From contig JAUVQZ010000139.1 in assembly GCA_030597865.1 (NCBI GenBank), forward strand, positions 1 through 7,728: 7,728 bases of DNA, read 5' to 3'. This DNA comes from Pseudomonadota bacterium. GTDB lineage: Bacteria; Desulfobacterota; Desulfobulbia; Desulfobulbales; SURF-16. The translations under genes were made by a program, and so were the position numbers. Shown in pieces: positions 1 to 6,048 of the stretch (the stretch's first letter is position 1; each line of letters starts with the position of its first letter). A model generated the notes under the pieces. That model searched no databases. It was not told where the DNA came from and saw nothing but the letters and a program-made list of their open reading frames with translations.

Positions 1-258
1 GACGGCAAGGTCGCCAATATCGCCGCCCGGGAAAGTGATAGGCGACACCACATAGGAATCGGTGGAAAAGGCGATCCGGCCACTGCTGAGGGCCAGGGTG
101 GCCTGGTCTTCCAGGCGGTTCAGATGTTCATTGGCAAAACGGGGCAGCATGAAGCGCTCTATGAGCTCAGCGGAGTACTTGCCGCCGCTGCCATGGGCCA
201 AGGTGATTCTGTCCTGCTCTGTCAGGGGGTGGGGAAAGCCCCTCTCTTCATCCTTCAT
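1..258 (-). CDS. hypE: HypE, hydrogenase maturation factor (carbamoyl dehydratase), N-terminal 86 codons only
   Basis: HypE accepts a carbamoyl group from HypF on its C-terminal cysteine and dehydrates it with ATP to a thiocyanate, the source of the active-site cyanide ligands; it passes this to the HypC-HypD complex in the cytoplasm. The visible part matches the AIR-synthase-like N-terminal domain: a glycine-rich HGSGGK at residues 22-27, FSTDSYVV at 64-71 and FPGGDIGDL at 76-84, which contribute to nucleotide binding and the dimer interface in this family. The gene leaves the window in frame at base 1; about 250 more codons, including the catalytic C-terminal Cys, are expected outside. The ATG at 258..256 overlaps the hypD stop as ATGA, implying translational coupling, and an AGGGG Shine-Dalgarno-like stretch lies about 9 nt upstream. 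Identity is firm; completeness cannot be judged. Confidence 0.95.
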   Translation of the reverse strand, partial: MKDEERGFPHPLTEQDRITLAHGSGGKYSAELIERFMLPRFANEHLNRLEDQATLALSSGRIAFSTDSYVVSPITFPGGDIGDLAV

Positions 259-1343
259 TGTGTTAACCCCTGATATCTATAATAGGCGGCGCAGGCCCCT
301 TCGCCGGAAACCATGGTGGCGCCAAGGGGGTGTTCTGGTTTGCAGCGTGTGCCAAAAAAAGGGCACTCAGGTGGCTTGAGCAGTCCCTGGAGAACCTGGC
401 CGGCCAGGCAGCCATTGTCGGTTTCCGCAGCAGCCCGGGGCTGGAATCTGTGCTGGGCGTCAAAGGCGGCGAACTGGTCACGGATGGCAAGGCCGCTGTT
501 GGCAAGGAGACCGATGCCCCGCCAGGTTCGGTCGCAGGTGGTGAAGACCTGGTCAATAATCTTACGGGCATGGAGGTTGCCGGAGGCGGTTACTGAGCGT
601 CTATACTCGTTTTCCAGGCGGTACTCCCCCCTTTCAAGCTGTTTAACCGCATCAAGGATTCCTGCCAGGATATCCACCGGCTCCAGACCGGTGGCGATAA
701 TGGGCACCTGATACTCATCAACAATCTGCTGATACTCCCCAAGACCCATCACCGTGCATACGTGGCCGGCGGCCAGGTAACCGTCCACCCTGTTTTCCGG
801 GTTGTCCAGCAGGGCGCGCAGGGCCGGTGGCACCAGGACATGGCAGGCAAGGATGCTGAAGTTGTCCAGACCAAGGCGCTGAGCCTGGAAGATGGCCATG
901 GCGTTGCCCGGCGCCGTGGTCTCAAAGCCCACCCCGAAAAAGACGATCTGTTTCTCCGGTCTCTCCTGGGCCAGGGTGATTGCCTCCAGCACCGAGTAGA
1001 CCATCTGGACCTCCGCACCACGACCCTTGGCATCAAGGAGATTGCCGGTGCTGCCCGGCACCCGCATCATATCGCCAAAGGTGGTGAGGATAATTTCCGG
1101 TTGCGCGGCCAGATTGATGGCCTTGTCAATGAAGGAAATGGGTGTGACGCACACCGGGCAGCCTGGGCCGTGCACCAGGTGCAGGGAGGGGGGCAGGAGC
1201 TGGTCAATACCGCTTCTGACAATGGCATGGGTCTGGCCGCCGCATACCTCCATCAGGGTCCAGGGCTTGGTCGTTGTGGCGTGGATCTCGGCCAGCAGGG
1301 CCTTGGCCAGGGCTGGATCGCGGAACTCGGAGAGATATTTCAC
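255..1343 (-). CDS. hypD: HypD, [4Fe-4S] maturation protein for the Fe(CN)2CO group
   Basis: HypD is the scaffold that, with HypC, holds the iron while CN and CO ligands are attached, before transfer to the hydrogenase large-subunit precursor in the cytoplasm. The 362-residue product has the usual family length. Signature motifs are all present: CGGQTH (C34 to H39), GPGCPVC (C62 and C65, the family's thiol pair), GFETTAP (139-145), and the C-terminal cluster cysteines C312, C327, C334 and C351. The start is GTG at 1343..1341, overlapping the hypC TGA as GTGA. It is chosen because the opening KYLSEFRDP matches the normal HypD N-terminus and no suitable ATG lies nearby. The Shine-Dalgarno is weak (GATGGG inside the hypC tail), so translation probably depends on coupling to hypC. 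HypE follows with an ATGA overlap. No truncation or lost motif is seen. Confidence 0.98.
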   Translation of the reverse strand: MKYLSEFRDPALAKALLAEIHATTTKPWTLMEVCGGQTHAIVRSGIDQLLPPSLHLVHGPGCPVCVTPISFIDKAINLAAQPEIILTTFGDMMRVPGSTGNLLDAKGRGAEVQMVYSVLEAITLAQERPEKQIVFFGVGFETTAPGNAMAIFQAQRLGLDNFSILACHVLVPPALRALLDNPENRVDGYLAAGHVCTVMGLGEYQQIVDEYQVPIIATGLEPVDILAGILDAVKQLERGEYRLENEYRRSVTASGNLHARKIIDQVFTTCDRTWRGIGLLANSGLAIRDQFAAFDAQHRFQPRAAAETDNGCLAGQVLQGLLKPPECPFFGTRCKPEHPLGATMVSGEGACAAYYRYQGLTQ

Positions 1344-1579
1344 AGGGAGCCCATCTTGTCGCGGAGCTCCTGCCAGGCGGCCAAGGATTTTTCAGCCTCC
1401 ACCTCATCGAGCAGGGAAATGGCAAAGCCGGCATGGACCAGGGCATACTGGCCGACCTTGGCATCAGGCACATACTCCAGACAGGCCCTATTAATGGTAC
1501 CGCCATAGTCGATACGGCCCATCTTCAGGCTTGCCTCTTCAAAGATTTCGATAAGTTTTCCGGGAATGGCCAGGCACAT
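1340..1579 (-). CDS. hypC: HypC/HybG-family hydrogenase maturation chaperone
   Basis: HypC is a small cytoplasmic chaperone that binds HypD and the large-subunit precursor and carries the Fe(CN)2CO unit between them. The 79-residue protein starts with the diagnostic MCLAIPGK, in which Cys2 is the essential iron- and partner-binding residue after Met removal, and carries VHAGFAI around H49, the other family signature. These fix the start at ATG 1579..1577. It lies 97 nt after hybD, the longest gap inside the operon, and overlaps hypD. Given its position behind hybD it may act like E. coli HybG, which serves hydrogenase 2; the sequence does not separate the two roles. Oddly, no Shine-Dalgarno is visible: the bases just upstream are pyrimidine-rich (CCTCCTCAGCCCCC), so initiation may be leaderless-like, S1-dependent or coupled. 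Confidence 0.97.
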   Translation of the reverse strand: MCLAIPGKLIEIFEEASLKMGRIDYGGTINRACLEYVPDAKVGQYALVHAGFAISLLDEVEAEKSLAAWQELRDKMGSL

Positions 1580-1620
1580 GGGGGCTGAGGAGGTTGAATT
1601 GCAGGTGAGATAGGTGAAAG

Positions 1621-1641
1621 GGTAGCTTAAAAAAGCCTACC
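1621..1641 (-). promoter_or_regulatory. Stem-loop in the hybD-hypC gap
   Basis: On the transcript strand GGTA-G-GCTT, a TTTT loop, then AAGC-TACC form an 8 bp stem with one bulged G. It sits in the only sizeable gap between the structural genes and the hyp genes. No U-run follows (CUUUCACC comes next), so it is not a standard intrinsic terminator. A transcript-processing, stabilising or partial attenuation site is possible; function is inferred only from position. Its octamer CAGGTAGG recurs at the promoter-proximal dyad near 7211-7218. Nothing else recognisable lies in the 97 nt gap. Confidence 0.4.
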
Positions 1642-1676
1642 TGGAACTTTAGGAAAAGGCCAATCTTTTTAAGTTG

Positions 1677-2180
1677 TTAAGCGGAAATCGTCTCTTGCTG
1701 TCTGGCAACATCCACCCCCAGCTCCCGTAGATCGGCAATGACCTGCAGGCTGATATCCTCAACCGCCCTGGCCACTGCTTCGGAGAGCTCCAGTCCTGTT
1801 TCCAGGGTCACCGGGATAATGCCGTAGAGGCTGATATGGTCCGGGAGGCTGTCAGTCATGGCAGCGCAGGACAGCATCTCTGACAGGCCGAGCTGGTGGG
1901 GGGAGATCCGGTTCTGGAAAAAGGCGGGCGGGTCGTCCAGCACCATTTTCTTGACGGTTCCGGGCGGCTCGTCGCCGATGATGGCATCAATGATGATCAT
2001 CTCCTCCTTACCGTCCAGGTAAGAAAGGAGCTCCAGGCCGGCGGTGCCGCCGTCAACAAGTTCAACCTGATCAGGGAAGAGGTAGCGTTCCTGGAGAAGC
2101 TCCACCGCCCTCACCCCGGCCCCCTCATCGCCCAGGAGGATATTGCCCACCCCGAGAATAAGGATGGTGGGCTCAGACAT
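1677..2180 (-). CDS. hybD: HybD-type hydrogenase maturation endopeptidase
   Basis: This protease (peptidase family M52) senses nickel in the HybC precursor and removes its C-terminal tail so the subunit can close around the Ni-Fe centre and pair with HybO. The product is 167 residues, close to the roughly 160 of the family. GVGNILLGDEG lies at residues 10-20, with E19, D65 (in IIIDAI) and H95 (in SPHQLG) at the places of the three nickel ligands E16, D62 and H93 of E. coli HybD. Start ATG 2180..2178 overlaps the end of hybC by 8 nt (ATGTCTGA), indicating tight coupling to its own substrate; AAGG lies about 8-10 nt upstream. It ends with TAA before the 97 nt gap to hypC. The expected cleavage site in the neighbouring HybC is after H551. 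No anomaly is seen. Confidence 0.97.
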   Translation of the reverse strand: MSEPTILILGVGNILLGDEGAGVRAVELLQERYLFPDQVELVDGGTAGLELLSYLDGKEEMIIIDAIIGDEPPGTVKKMVLDDPPAFFQNRISPHQLGLSEMLSCAAMTDSLPDHISLYGIIPVTLETGLELSEAVARAVEDISLQVIADLRELGVDVARQQETISA

Positions 2181-3876
2181 TGGTGCGGACCTTGATCAGC
2201 TCTTGACGCTTGGGATCAAAGAGGTGGATGGCGCAGGCCAGGCAGGGGTCAAAGGAGTGGATGGTACGCAGGACCTCCAGTGGCTGTTCCGGGTCTGCCA
2301 CCGGATTGCCCATGAGGGATGCCTCATAGGGGCCAAGTTCATCGTTATCGTTACGGGGCCCGGCATTCCAGGTGGAGGGCACCACGCATTGGTAGTTCTT
2401 TATCCTGCCATTATCAATAACCACCCAGTGGGAGAGGATGCCCCTGGGGGCCTCATGGAAGCCGACCCCCTGGATTTCTCCCTTGGGGAAAACCGGTGCG
2501 TTAAAGATGTCGTAATCGCCCCTGCCGATATTGGCCATCAGGGCCTGCCATTCACTGACAATGGTCTCATGGAGAACGCCGGTGCGCACGGAGCGGGCGG
2601 CATGGCGGCCGATGGTGGAATGGAGGGCGTCGAGGCCCAGCTTGGTGCCGGCCAGGGCGCCGGCCTGGGCCAGGATCTTGGTGGCGTGTCTGATCGTCGG
2701 TTCATGGCCGGCGGCGTACATGGCAAGGACATTGGCCAGGGGGCCGACCTGGGCCGGTTTGTCCAGGAAGGTGGGTGCCTTGACCCAGGAGTATTTGCCG
2801 TCATCCTGGAAGCCGGTAAAGTTGGGATCGGTTTCACCCTGCCAGGGATGGAGGTTGTCGTCGCCCTTATAATAGGAGTGTTTGACACTCTCCTTGACGT
2901 TCTTGCTGAAGAAGGGATCGGTGAAGGAGGTGATGGCCTTGAAGGCGGCCACGTCCTTATTGGGCACATAGCCGCCGGGCAGGGCAAAGGACTCGCCCTT
3001 GCTGTCCTGGGGAAATTCCGGCACGGACAGATAGTTGGTGACTCCGGCCCCGTAACCGGTCCACTCGGCATAAAAGGCGCCGATTGCCGCCACATCAACC
3101 TGGTAGACCTGGTTGATGAAGTCGCCGATTTCGTCAATGAGGGTCTTAATGTAGTAGAGGCGCTCCACGGTCAGGGTGGACTGGCTGTCCGGGTTGATCG
3201 GGTTTGTCACCCCCCCCACGGCCAGGTTCTGGATATGGGGGGTCTTACTGCCCAGGATGGCCACCACCTGGTTTATCTTGCGTTGGTAGTCCAGGGCCTG
3301 AAAATAATGGCTGGTGGCCAGCAGATTGACCTCCGGACTCAGCTTCATGGCCGGATGACCCCAGTAGCCGCTGGCAAAGATGCCAAGCTGGCCGCTGGAT
3401 ACAAATTTTTTCAGCCGGTCCTGGACCGCCTTGAGCTCCTGGGCCGAATTATCAGGCCAGGGGGAGAGCTTGGCGGCAAGGTCGGCAGCGGCCTTGGGGC
3501 TGGCCTTGGTTGCCGAGACAATATCCACCCAATCCAGGGCAGAGAGGTGATAAAAATGGACGATGTGATCAAAGATACCGTGGGCCCCAATGATGATATT
3601 GCGGATATGCTGGGCATTCATCGGTATCTCTAAGTTCAGGGCGTTTTCCACCGCCCGCACCGAGGCAATGGCATGCACCGTTGTACACACCCCGCAGATG
3701 CGCTGGGTGAAGATCCAGGCCTCCCGCGGGTCTTTATCCTTGAGGATCAGCTCAATGCCGCGCCACATGGTGCCGGAGGACCAGGCCTTGCTGATATGGC
3801 CCTTGTCAACCTCACACTCAATGCGCAGATGGCCTTCAATTCTGGTGATGGGGTCAACGACGATTCGTTTAGCCAT
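2173..3876 (-). CDS. hybC: [NiFe] hydrogenase large subunit, Hyd-2 type
   Basis: Catalytic subunit carrying the Ni-Fe(CN)2CO centre that splits or makes H2. The 567-residue length equals that of E. coli HybC. The N-terminal ligand motif RxCGxCxxxH is present (R59, C61, C64, H68), as is the C-terminal DPCLACAIH (C545, C548, H551), giving four cysteine ligands and no selenocysteine. Maturation by HybD should cut after H551, releasing a 16-residue tail starting LFDPKRQ. There is no signal peptide; family knowledge says it is co-exported with Tat-tagged HybO to the periplasmic side. The start ATG 3876..3874 has a good AAGGAG seven bases upstream, but that SD is part of a small hairpin. Inside the gene a run of eight G on the coding strand (3210-3217, residues V220 to V223) is a slippage- or error-prone spot, though the frame is intact here. 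An N-terminal MAKRIVVDPITRIEGH is typical of group 1 enzymes. Confidence 0.99.
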   Translation of the reverse strand: MAKRIVVDPITRIEGHLRIECEVDKGHISKAWSSGTMWRGIELILKDKDPREAWIFTQRICGVCTTVHAIASVRAVENALNLEIPMNAQHIRNIIIGAHGIFDHIVHFYHLSALDWVDIVSATKASPKAAADLAAKLSPWPDNSAQELKAVQDRLKKFVSSGQLGIFASGYWGHPAMKLSPEVNLLATSHYFQALDYQRKINQVVAILGSKTPHIQNLAVGGVTNPINPDSQSTLTVERLYYIKTLIDEIGDFINQVYQVDVAAIGAFYAEWTGYGAGVTNYLSVPEFPQDSKGESFALPGGYVPNKDVAAFKAITSFTDPFFSKNVKESVKHSYYKGDDNLHPWQGETDPNFTGFQDDGKYSWVKAPTFLDKPAQVGPLANVLAMYAAGHEPTIRHATKILAQAGALAGTKLGLDALHSTIGRHAARSVRTGVLHETIVSEWQALMANIGRGDYDIFNAPVFPKGEIQGVGFHEAPRGILSHWVVIDNGRIKNYQCVVPSTWNAGPRNDNDELGPYEASLMGNPVADPEQPLEVLRTIHSFDPCLACAIHLFDPKRQELIKVRTNV

Positions 3877-3895
3877 GGAAATACTCCTTGGGAGT
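3877..3895 (-). promoter_or_regulatory. hybC ribosome binding site within a small hairpin
   Basis: On the transcript, ACTCC (3895..3891), a CAA loop and GGAGT (3887..3883) form a perfect 5 bp stem that includes the Shine-Dalgarno AAGGAG (3889..3884), followed by seven bases and the hybC ATG. Folding would hide the SD. The stem is short, so it could be incidental; if real it would tie hybC translation to ribosomes arriving from upstream. This lies in the 62 nt hybB-hybC gap, where no other gene is required. Confidence 0.4.
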
Positions 3896-3938
3896 GCATG
3901 CCGTGAAGGCGGTTAATAACAGTCGCATTTTGGTTTGT

Positions 3939-5096
3939 TTACCCTGTCGCCATCTTCACCTTACGGCGGGAGGGCAGGACTGGCAGGGTTTTGATGAAGA
4001 TCAGATAGGCCATGAGCTCAAGGGAGATAATGCCAAGGGTAATCATGATCTCGCCCACGGCTGGGAAATAGGAGTGGCCGGTGCCGGGGTTAAAGCCAAT
4101 GATATAGGTATTGTAGCGAAAAAGGGCGGCGCCGGCCAAGAGGAGCAACGCCCCGGCATACTGACCATAGGCGGTGGCCCTGAGTCTTGATGAAAAAAGA
4201 AGAATCACGGCGCTGATCAGCAGGCCATTTTCCAGGAGGAACATATTGCTGACCAGATCACCGTTAAAGGCCTGGGGCAGGGCGCCGCGCCGGAGCAGGT
4301 CGCCAAAGCGGATGACCAAAAAGATAACCAGGGAGATATCCATTACCTTGGCAATCTTGCTCAGGATTCGTGTCTCTTTAGGGGTGTTAAACTCGGTGCT
4401 GGCAATGGTGCCCTCGCAGATGACCACCCCATACCCCATGGAAATGGCCGATAGCAGGAAGAGCAGGGGGAGAAGCTCGGTCTGCCAGAGTGGTGAGAGC
4501 TTGTAGCCGGCAATGACCATGAGGGTGCCCAGGGAGGATTGGTGCATGGTGGGGAGCAGGACGCCAAGGGCGATGAAGAAAAAGAGGACCTTGTGCAAGA
4601 CCTTTTCTGCTTTTTTGGCGCCGAACTTTTCAAGGAAGACCGGGGAAAACTCAATCCAGAGGACCAGGGTATAGGTGGCAATGCAGAGACCGACCTCAAG
4701 CATAACCGAGTTGGGGTTGGCATATTTGGGCAGAAACATATTGTACATCTGCCAGTAGCGGCCAATGTCGATGAACACCGAGACCCCGGCCAGGGTGTAG
4801 CCGAACACCGAGGCCATCAGGGCCGGCCGCACCAGGGGATGATACTGGCCGCGGTTAGCCACATAGACCAGCAACGCCATGGTATAGCCGCCGCAGGCAA
4901 AGGCCGTACCTATCACCACATCAATGGCGATCCAGATCCCGAAGGGATAGCCGTCATTCATGTTGGTCACCGCGCCCAGGCCAAGCATAAAGCGTTTAGC
5001 AATAAAAAAGGCGCTTATGGAGAAGATGGCCAGGAGAACAAGAAATTGCCAGCTTAAGATCTTTGAACCCAGAGGTTTTGCGTTCTCACTCGTCAT
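3939..5096 (-). CDS. hybB: HybB, NrfD/PsrC-type quinone-reactive membrane subunit of hydrogenase
   Basis: Integral membrane protein that links the periplasmic hydrogenase to the menaquinone pool; family members lack haem. I place the start at ATG 5096..5094, giving 385 residues (MTSENAKPLGSKI...), because this aligns with the E. coli HybB N-terminus (392 residues) and GGAG lies about 9 nt upstream. The longer open frame to 5153 would add 19 residues not expected in the family. About ten hydrophobic segments are visible, roughly residues 17-33, 52-79, 92-112, 131-150, 167-188, 207-228, 250-265, 285-303, 312-327 and 346-369. Family-like stretches are GLGAVTNMNDGYPFGIWIA, ACGG, NRGQYHPLVRPALMAS, GRYW, LLPTMHQSSLG and FNPGTGHSYFP. 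It overlaps hybA by 11 nt, which supports coupled expression of the two electron-transfer subunits. Confidence 0.97.
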   Translation of the reverse strand: MTSENAKPLGSKILSWQFLVLLAIFSISAFFIAKRFMLGLGAVTNMNDGYPFGIWIAIDVVIGTAFACGGYTMALLVYVANRGQYHPLVRPALMASVFGYTLAGVSVFIDIGRYWQMYNMFLPKYANPNSVMLEVGLCIATYTLVLWIEFSPVFLEKFGAKKAEKVLHKVLFFFIALGVLLPTMHQSSLGTLMVIAGYKLSPLWQTELLPLLFLLSAISMGYGVVICEGTIASTEFNTPKETRILSKIAKVMDISLVIFLVIRFGDLLRRGALPQAFNGDLVSNMFLLENGLLISAVILLFSSRLRATAYGQYAGALLLLAGAALFRYNTYIIGFNPGTGHSYFPAVGEIMITLGIISLELMAYLIFIKTLPVLPSRRKVKMATG

Positions 5097-6045
5097 TGTG
5101 GTGGTTCTCCGCATTTTTCTTAACGAAATAGACAAGGCCGCCAAGCAGGGCAATGGGTAGGAACATGCCCTTGTAGAGGGTGTGCTGGATATTTTCCGTC
5201 ATGCTGGCGTAGGATTCGTCCGGCAGCTCCGGCATGCCCAGCTTCTGGAAATCCACTGCAGAAAGCATCATCACCTGGCTGCCGCCCAGCTCTTTTTCGC
5301 CAAAGAGATGGGCCTTATATTTTGCCGCTGGCTGGGAGACGGTTCTGGCCGCCCGGATATCATGGAGGGGGAAATCATAGTATTGCCCTGCCCTGTACAG
5401 GAGCCGCCTATGGGCCTCCTGCCTGAGGAGATCCACCGGGCCAAAGAGGGAGGCGCCGGTGGGACAGGCAGTACAGCAGGCAGAGATGCTGCCCTTGGCA
5501 ATGAGATGGTGGCAGAGCTCGCATTTGACAATCTGGGGCAGGGGCTTGTCCCATTCAAACTGGGGGATGTTGTAGGGACAGGCAATCTGGCAGTAGCGGC
5601 AGCCGATGCAGGCCTTCTTATTGTATGAGACAATGCCGGTCTTTTTGTCCTTGGTCATGGCCGAGACCGGACAGGCGGAGACGCAGGCCGGATCAGCGCA
5701 GTGCATGCATTGCAGCTTGATAAAGGCAAAGCCGTCTTCCTCCTGGTTATGCTGGCGGCCATTGCCCTGTTCATACTTCTGGATCACGGTGAGGGTGCGG
5801 GAGGAGAGATCGCTGGGGTTATCCCAGGTCTGGTTGTTGTCGGCCGGATCAGGCCCCATATTATTGGCCTGTTTGCAGCCAACCATGCAGGCCTGGCAAC
5901 CTATACAGAGGGTGGAGTCATAGAGGATGCCCAGGGCGCTTGGCGCTAGCTCCATCCTTCTGGCGGCCTGGGCCGAGTTGCCGCAGGCCAGCAGCGCTCC
6001 TCCGCAGGCCGAGGCCTTTAAGAGATTTCTTCTGGTGATTGCCAT
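5086..6045 (-). CDS. hybA: HybA, periplasmic 4x[4Fe-4S] ferredoxin-like hydrogenase subunit
   Basis: Electron-transfer subunit that connects the HybO Fe-S chain to HybB. The 319-residue protein begins with a Tat-type signal, TRRNLLK at residues 4-10, then a hydrophobic stretch and a probable cut near SAQA-A (residues 24-28). Sixteen cysteines fall in four groups fitting four [4Fe-4S] clusters: C47/C50/C53/C57, C113/C116/C121/C125, C146/C149/C152/C156 and C175/C178/C190/C194. C191 next to C190 is an extra cysteine (CCTACP) where E. coli HybA has CVEVCP. The C-terminus has the HybA-specific SENIQHTLYKGM-like block (TENIQHTLYKGM, 283-294) and one membrane anchor, about 294-309. The ATG at 6045 follows the hybO stop by three bases with GGGGAA just upstream, and the 3' end overlaps hybB. 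Close resemblance to E. coli HybA throughout makes the call secure. Confidence 0.97.
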   Translation of the reverse strand: MAITRRNLLKASACGGALLACGNSAQAARRMELAPSALGILYDSTLCIGCQACMVGCKQANNMGPDPADNNQTWDNPSDLSSRTLTVIQKYEQGNGRQHNQEEDGFAFIKLQCMHCADPACVSACPVSAMTKDKKTGIVSYNKKACIGCRYCQIACPYNIPQFEWDKPLPQIVKCELCHHLIAKGSISACCTACPTGASLFGPVDLLRQEAHRRLLYRAGQYYDFPLHDIRAARTVSQPAAKYKAHLFGEKELGGSQVMMLSAVDFQKLGMPELPDESYASMTENIQHTLYKGMFLPIALLGGLVYFVKKNAENHHNDE

Positions 6046-6048
6046 ACC

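Noticed and set aside
762..1508. A 248-codon plus-strand open frame opposite hypD/hypC
   Set aside because: Antisense to two securely identified genes, no domain and no promoter; GC-driven lack of stops explains it.
1590..1676. A separate promoter for hypC in the hybD-hypC gap
   Set aside because: TACCCT is present, but the hexamer 17 bases upstream (GTTCCA) matches TTGACA at only three positions; too weak to call.
2143..3633. A 496-codon open frame on the plus strand opposite hybC
   Set aside because: It lies fully antisense to a clear hydrogenase large subunit gene, has low-complexity Gly/Val/His-rich content expected from a mirror of GC-biased codons, and no recognisable domain. A shadow.
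2173..3876. Selenocysteine in the large subunit
   Set aside because: All four active-site ligands are ordinary Cys codons and no in-frame TGA occurs before the final stop.
4539..5057. A 172-codon plus-strand open frame opposite hybB
   Set aside because: Charged His/Gly-rich shadow of a membrane protein gene with no SD or homology that I recognise.
5094..5153. Longer HybB with 19 more N-terminal residues (start at 5153)
   Set aside because: The family N-terminus aligns at the ATG 5096, which has a GGAG upstream; the extension (MPCLAALSISLRK...) is just the hybA frame region in another phase.
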